Notes under the pieces: generated by a model
What the model was told of the DNA's origin: nothing
Seen by the model: the letters and a program-made list of their open reading frames with translations, nothing else
Database searches by the model: none
Assembly: GCA_965229785.1 (NCBI GenBank)
Contig: CBDDJS010000001.1
Coordinates: 6,758,001 to 6,822,000 of the forward strand
Length of the DNA: 64,000 nt
Direction: 5' to 3'
Source: JAWPMT01 sp965229785
GTDB lineage: Bacteria; Bacteroidota; Bacteroidia; Cytophagales; Cyclobacteriaceae
Shown: positions 59,694 to 64,000 of the stretch, piece by piece
How the letters are laid out: each line of letters opens with the position of its first letter
Numbering within the stretch: position 1 is the stretch's first letter
Position numbers and translations under genes: made by a program

Positions 59694-60923
59694 TCAATTC
59701 CAGAAATCGACAATTTCTTTCAATGCAGCTACTAAATGATCGACTTCATTTTCCGTATTATAAAGGCTCAAAGAAATCCTCACAGTGGCGGGTTGTTCCA
59801 GATGTTCCAAAAGTGGCTGAGTGCAATGCATCCCTGCCCGAACAGCGATGTGACTACTATTTAAGAAAGAAGCAACGTCATGTGGGTGAACTCCATGGAT
59901 GTTGATGCTGATGATGCCATGTTTGACCGGTTCAGGAGAAACGAGAGAAACACCCGCGATCTCCTTTAATGAGTCACAGGTTTTTTGAGACAAGGATTCG
60001 ATGTGATTTCGAGCTCCGGTTAAATCAAGTGACTGAATATAATGGATCGCTGCTTCCAGCCCCAATGCTCCGGCCACATTTGGCGTTCCGGCCTCGAGCA
60101 TGGTGGGGTACCCCTGAAATGAAGTTTCCTCTAAAGTCACGTGTTGAACAATCCCACCTCCGACCTGGAACGGTGAAATCTCATGATGTCTACTGGGCCT
60201 GGTATACAATGCGCCGATACCCATAGGCCCGAAGAGCTTGTGCCCCGAAAATGTCAGGAAGTCACATTGAAGCGCATTTACATTCAAACCATGTAATGAA
60301 GCACTTTGCGCCGCATCAATCAAAAGCGGCACATCCAGAGGTTTGATGATGTCATTGATCTTTTCTATGTCTGTGAGCACCCCAAGTGTGTTGGAAAGAT
60401 GAGTGATGGCGACCAATTCCGTATCCTGATCAATCAGGTTAGATAATGCATCATAATCCATTTGCCCTGTGGGTGTTAGTGGAATGATCCGCAAAGAGAC
60501 GCCCGCCTTTTTGCAGACTTGTTGCCAGGGAATGAGGTTGGCGTGGTGTTCCATTAGACTGATTACCACATTTTTCCGGGAAGTCAGTCGGGGTTGCAGC
60601 CAGGATTGCGCGATGATGTTGATGGATTCAGTGGTGCCTTTGGTGAAGGCAATGCAATCAGAGGATTCCGCCTGAATAAAATCAGCTATTGTTTTTCTTG
60701 CCTTTTCGTAAGCTAAAGTAGCCTGGTGCGACAAGTCGTAGATGCCCCGATGAATATTGGCATTTTCCGAAGTGTAGAATTGCGTGATCCGATCAATGAC
60801 CTGTTGTGGTTTCTGAGCAGTGGCTGCACTGTCGAGGTAGATCAATTCAGGGTGTGCCTTAAAAATGGGGAAGTCCTCACGGATCAAGTGAACATCAAAG
60901 GCAGGAATTTGAACCGGATTCAT
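59694..60923 (-). CDS. sufS: Cysteine desulfurase SufS (class V aminotransferase fold)
   Basis: Removes sulfur from cysteine as a persulfide. The PLP-binding Lys229 is in SGHKLFGPMG and the persulfide Cys367 in RAGMHCTQP, with the long loop of the SufS (group II) type. ATTESINIIAQSW-like and DAAQSASLHG cofactor motifs are present. 409 residues is normal. It heads the leftward sufS-sufU-moaD-moaE operon; sufBCD are absent from the window, which supports a role in Moco sulfur supply. A -7-like TAACTTGG lies at 60953-60960. Confidence 0.95.
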   Translation of the reverse strand: MNPVQIPAFDVHLIREDFPIFKAHPELIYLDSAATAQKPQQVIDRITQFYTSENANIHRGIYDLSHQATLAYEKARKTIADFIQAESSDCIAFTKGTTESINIIAQSWLQPRLTSRKNVVISLMEHHANLIPWQQVCKKAGVSLRIIPLTPTGQMDYDALSNLIDQDTELVAITHLSNTLGVLTDIEKINDIIKPLDVPLLIDAAQSASLHGLNVNALQCDFLTFSGHKLFGPMGIGALYTRPSRHHEISPFQVGGGIVQHVTLEETSFQGYPTMLEAGTPNVAGALGLEAAIHYIQSLDLTGARNHIESLSQKTCDSLKEIAGVSLVSPEPVKHGIISINIHGVHPHDVASFLNSSHIAVRAGMHCTQPLLEHLEQPATVRISLSLYNTENEVDHLVAALKEIVDFWN

Positions 60924-61018
60924 GAATTAAAAGTTGTAAACAATAATTAATGCCCAAGTTAGCGAGTAATCGTATTTTAGCTCTATGAGCCTATCATCCA
61001 ACAGCAAAACCAACGAGA

Positions 61019-61999
61019 ATGTTGTACGATAATCACGGTCGCGTTATCAATTATGTCCGATTGGCGGTTACCGACCGGTGCAATTTGCGCTGTTTTTATT
61101 GCATGCCGGAAACGGGTATTAAATACATCAACCGAAAAGATCTCCTGACCTATGAGGAGATGGAAAGGCTCATGCGTGTCCTAAGTGAACACGGAATTTC
61201 CAAACTTCGGATCACCGGCGGTGAACCCTTTATCCGAAGAGGGATCATGGATTTTCTGCATAGGCTGAGCGATATAGAAGGGTTAAAGCAACTGCACATC
61301 ACGACCAATGGCACGTTCACCAAAGATTATATCCCTCAATTCAAGGACATAGGCATGAAATCCGTAAACCTTAGCCTCGATTCGCTGGATAAAAAACGAT
61401 TCTTTGAGATCACCCGAAGAGATGCATTTGATCAGGTCATGGAAACATTTCATGGATTACTGGAAGCAGAAATCAATACCAAAATCAACATGGTCGTCAT
61501 GGAAGGCAGAAATACTCAGGACATCATACCGATGCTGGAGCTAGCCAAGGAACACCGTGTTGGGGTAAGGTTCATAGAAGAAATGCCCTTCAATGGTACC
61601 CTGGGACAGGGTAACGCTACCTTTTGGCCTGCCAGAAAAATATTAGATCACATCAGAGCGGTATACCCGGAAGTTGAAAAACTGGAAGACCCAGCCAATT
61701 CCACTTCTCAGAATTACAGGATTCCTGGTTTCAAAGGAACATTCGGTATCATAGCGGCCTACACCAGAACTTTCTGCGGCTCTTGTAATCGGATTCGACT
61801 CACACCGAAAGGGGAATTGAAAACTTGCTTGTATGACAATGGCTTTGTGAGTTTGCGTGACGTGATTCGTTCCGGCGCCTCCGATGAGGAGTTGATAGGA
61901 GTCATCAAATCTTCCCTTAACAATCGGGCGAAAGATGGGTTTGAGGCGGAAAAGAGAAGGGCTCCCGTTCATGAATCAATGGCAACAATAGGAGGATAA
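61019..61999 (+). CDS. moaA: GTP 3',8-cyclase MoaA
   Basis: Radical-SAM enzyme that converts GTP to the precursor of cyclic pyranopterin monophosphate. The SAM cluster is Cys21, Cys25, Cys28 (CNLRCFYC); the C-terminal cluster is Cys253, Cys256, Cys270 (FCGSCNRIR and TCLYD). The protein ends Gly-Gly (ATIGG), needed for activity. The start at 61019 is preceded by a 15-codon overlapping reading frame. No moaC is next to it; moeA follows after one base. Confidence 0.96.
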   Translation: MLYDNHGRVINYVRLAVTDRCNLRCFYCMPETGIKYINRKDLLTYEEMERLMRVLSEHGISKLRITGGEPFIRRGIMDFLHRLSDIEGLKQLHITTNGTFTKDYIPQFKDIGMKSVNLSLDSLDKKRFFEITRRDAFDQVMETFHGLLEAEINTKINMVVMEGRNTQDIIPMLELAKEHRVGVRFIEEMPFNGTLGQGNATFWPARKILDHIRAVYPEVEKLEDPANSTSQNYRIPGFKGTFGIIAAYTRTFCGSCNRIRLTPKGELKTCLYDNGFVSLRDVIRSGASDEELIGVIKSSLNNRAKDGFEAEKRRAPVHESMATIGG

Positions 62000-62000
62000 G

Positions 62001-63191
62001 ATGATCACTGTTGAAGAAGCCCTCGAAATCATTTTTCATCACCAAATTGATTTCGGTACTCAGATAGTTCCACTAAGCGAAGCTGCTGGTAAAGTATTGA
62101 GAGAATCTGTTGTGGCAGACCGTGATTTTCCCCCATTTGATCGGGTGACGATGGATGGCATTGCGATCCACTATGAGGCATTTAAAAATGGGTCCAGAAC
62201 TTTTGCCATTGAAGGGGAAGCACCTGCCGGAGCACCTGTCGAAAAGTTGAAGGATGCCGGTAAATGTCTGGAAGTGATGACCGGAGCGGTACTGCCTAAG
62301 GGTACGGATACCGTGATCCGATACGAAGACGTGAAGATCAAGGATGGAACAGCGCAAATTTTGATCGAAGAAATCAATTTTCGTCAGAACGTACACTTCC
62401 AGGGAATAGATAGGAAACAAGGAGATCATATTCTTGACGAGGGCATTATCCTCGGGCCTGCGCAGTTGGGTGTTTGTGCGACGGTAGGTAAAGATCCCGT
62501 CAAAGTAAGTAGAGTGCCCAAAGCATTGATCATTTCGACTGGTGACGAATTGGTGGAAGTGCATGAAACACCCGCACCGCATCAAATCAGAAAGAGCAAT
62601 ATTGCCCAGTTACAAGCACTGCTCGAAGATTTTAAGATCGCTCCTGAAACCCTTCACCTGACCGATGATTACGAAGAGATTCTGGCCAGACTCAAGGATG
62701 CGGTCAATGACTATGAGATGATCCTCCTGAGTGGAGGGGTTTCCAAGGGGAAATATGATTTTCTTCCCAAAGCCCTGGATGAATTAGGAGTAGAAAAGTT
62801 ATTCCATAAAATCAAACAACGACCCGGAAAACCTTTTTGGTTTGGTCGGAAGGCAGATTGTTTTGTGTTCGCTTTTCCCGGCAACCCCGTTTCCTCATTC
62901 ATGTGTGCTAACCGATACTTAAGGCCATGGCTAGCCGAATGTCTGCAACAAAAAATCCAACGTCCGGAATTCGCGAGATTAACAGAAGAAGTGACCTTCA
63001 AACCTGATTTGACCTACTTCCTGGAAGTGCAATTACGATCCAATACCCAGGGAGTACTCGAAGCTCATCCTGTAAAGGGCAATGGCTCCGGTGATCTGGC
63101 TAACCTGGTAGATGCCCAAGCCTTCATTCAATTACCACAAGGGAGAGATGTTTATGAAGCAGGAGGAGTTTATCCGGTTTGGAGGTATTGA
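62001..63191 (+). CDS. moeA: Molybdopterin molybdenumtransferase MoeA
   Basis: Inserts molybdate into adenylylated molybdopterin. The 396-residue protein shows VVADRDFPPFDRVTMDGIAI (about 36-56), GAVLPKGTDTVIRYE, RVPKALIISTGDELV, ILLSGGVSKGKYDF and the substrate loop PVSSFM. Domain IV follows (about 320-396). It is one base downstream of moaA and was probably translated with it. moeA is the last rightward gene before the convergent MocA-like gene. Confidence 0.95.
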   Translation: MITVEEALEIIFHHQIDFGTQIVPLSEAAGKVLRESVVADRDFPPFDRVTMDGIAIHYEAFKNGSRTFAIEGEAPAGAPVEKLKDAGKCLEVMTGAVLPKGTDTVIRYEDVKIKDGTAQILIEEINFRQNVHFQGIDRKQGDHILDEGIILGPAQLGVCATVGKDPVKVSRVPKALIISTGDELVEVHETPAPHQIRKSNIAQLQALLEDFKIAPETLHLTDDYEEILARLKDAVNDYEMILLSGGVSKGKYDFLPKALDELGVEKLFHKIKQRPGKPFWFGRKADCFVFAFPGNPVSSFMCANRYLRPWLAECLQQKIQRPEFARLTEEVTFKPDLTYFLEVQLRSNTQGVLEAHPVKGNGSGDLANLVDAQAFIQLPQGRDVYEAGGVYPVWRY

Positions 63192-63195
63192 AGTT

Positions 63196-63789
63196 TTACA
63201 AATTGCCTTTCACTAACCACTCATAATCCTCCGGCCGATCCACATCCTGTAAAATAGCAGATGTCTTTAATGCCCGGAAAACAACATGACTTTTGTTTAT
63301 TTGAACGATTTCCTTGCATCCTTCAGGTTGTTGATGATTCAGGATGTCGTTTTTGTAATGAGAAGAAAACAAAACGGGGTTCCCCTTTTTTCCATCAAAC
63401 GTAGGTAGCGTAATGACTTTGAGATCATCTTTCAAGTGTTTATCGAAGGCTTCAATGATCTGATCATAATCTTCCGTCTGAATCAGGGGCTGATCACCTA
63501 AACAGATCATATAGCCATCCGCTTCTTCTAATGAAGCGGCTACTCCTGCCTGAATGGAGGAAGTCATTCCTGTTTCAAACCGTTCATTCAGTGTTATTTT
63601 CCGGCCTGGAAATAGCTCTTTCGAAACTACACTGGTGACAATAATTATCTCGAAAGCTTCACTTTTCGATAACTGATCAATGACGTGATGAACAATGGGT
63701 TTTCCCTGATAAATCAGGCCCATTTTATTGATCGCTCCCATTCGACTGGAAAGTCCTGCTGCCAACACGATGGCTGAAACTTTAGCCAT
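63196..63789 (-). CDS. MocA-like molybdenum cofactor nucleotidyltransferase
   Basis: A 197-residue nucleotidyltransferase of the MobA/MocA fold: IVLAAGLSSRMG (G-rich NTP loop, residues 7-18), ICLGDQPLI and KGNPVLFSSHY. MocA-type enzymes attach CMP to the cofactor for xanthine dehydrogenase-family enzymes, while MobA attaches GMP. GDQPL is typical of MocA/CoxI-type members. Its ATG overlaps the stop of the upstream mobA gene by 8 bases, so both GMP and CMP branches may be encoded together. Confidence 0.85.
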   Translation of the reverse strand: MAKVSAIVLAAGLSSRMGAINKMGLIYQGKPIVHHVIDQLSKSEAFEIIIVTSVVSKELFPGRKITLNERFETGMTSSIQAGVAASLEEADGYMICLGDQPLIQTEDYDQIIEAFDKHLKDDLKVITLPTFDGKKGNPVLFSSHYKNDILNHQQPEGCKEIVQINKSHVVFRALKTSAILQDVDRPEDYEWLVKGNL

Positions 63790-64000
63790 GAATAAGTCGC
63801 TCTGCCTGTTTTTTCTCTTCCGGAGTATTCACGTTCATCAGCACCTGCTCATTGGGGACCGGTATTTCCTTCACCTCGCTGTTGATCAATACTTTTCTCG
63901 GACAGCTATAGCCCAGTGTCAAAAACTGAAGTAAAACCGGATAGGCCCGAGGCTCCCAAAGCGTGATCAGCGGTTCCGGGAAATCAGTTTCCGGATTGTG
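63782..64000 (-). CDS. mobA: Molybdenum cofactor guanylyltransferase MobA, C-terminus only
   Basis: The last 72 codons of a leftward gene entering from beyond the window. The fragment has LWEPRAYPVLLQFL, PRKVLINS and the end motif NVNTPEE, all typical of the MobA C-terminus. The stop TAA is at 63782-63784, overlapping the MocA-like gene by 8 bases. The GTP-binding N-terminus is outside the window. Confidence 0.8.
   Translation of the reverse strand, partial: HNPETDFPEPLITLWEPRAYPVLLQFLTLGYSCPRKVLINSEVKEIPVPNEQVLMNVNTPEEKKQAERLIHG

Overview
The window comes from the chromosome of a Bacteroidota bacterium, most likely a marine-type Cytophagales relative; the family is inferred and genus and species are not claimed. 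The evidence is a type IX secretion C-terminal domain, an STN/TonB receptor operon with DUF4249 and MG2 partners, LytTR/LytS signalling, a fused E1 alpha/beta branched-chain 2-oxoacid dehydrogenase, several promoters of the Bacteroidota form TTG-N17..21-TAnnTTTG, and almost no Shine-Dalgarno sequences. It is ordinary gene-dense chromosome: I see no insertion sequence, prophage, CRISPR array or rRNA.

Layout. 1-5.7 kb: a truncated endonuclease/exonuclease/phosphatase gene, tRNA-Asn with a duplicated 3' end beside it, a small heat-shock protein, an HtrA protease, and an ALDH7 dehydrogenase followed by a Gre-like protein. 5.9-11.7 kb: a 1213-residue hybrid histidine kinase convergent with a three-gene operon (small membrane protein, receiver-LytS fusion, LytTR regulator). 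11.8-16.8 kb: a ceramidase-like membrane hydrolase, a YHS protein, a YdeI-like protein, a phosphosulfolactate synthase/DUF368 pair and a TPR protein. 16.8-23.5 kb: a polysaccharide export operon (glycosyltransferase, Wza, Wzc, CpsB-type phosphatase) divergent from hflX.

23.6-39.7 kb is an accessory-looking region of envelope proteins: a barrel protein, tRNA-Arg, a T9SS metalloprotease, an AraC regulator, four TolB-like propellers, an NHL-like lipoprotein, a TIG-serine hydrolase fusion, an orphan FtsX-type permease, and an overlapping pair of a cysteine-less FGE-fold protein and a YceI fusion. 39.7-43.7 kb: rhodanese lipoprotein, unknown secreted protein, zinc-ribbon membrane protein, fatty acid hydroxylase, MsrB, a lone receiver and a TetR regulator. 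43.7-50.7 kb: a palindrome and a four-gene TonB receptor operon. 50.7-57.2 kb: an AEC transporter, a TAXI-type lipoprotein, Lrp, the E1 fusion, a TfoX-like protein and a Uma2 nuclease-fold protein.

57.1-64 kb is a molybdenum cofactor and sulfur-transfer locus. One strand carries sufS-sufU-moaD-moaE, a second MoaD-like carrier ending in GG, and a cytosolic BNR propeller; the other carries moaA-moeA; a MocA-like transferase and the end of mobA follow. SufS and SufU could supply sulfur to MoaD and so to molybdopterin synthase. The extra carrier with its closely coupled propeller is the part that textbook Moco synthesis does not explain, and I rank it first for a second look.
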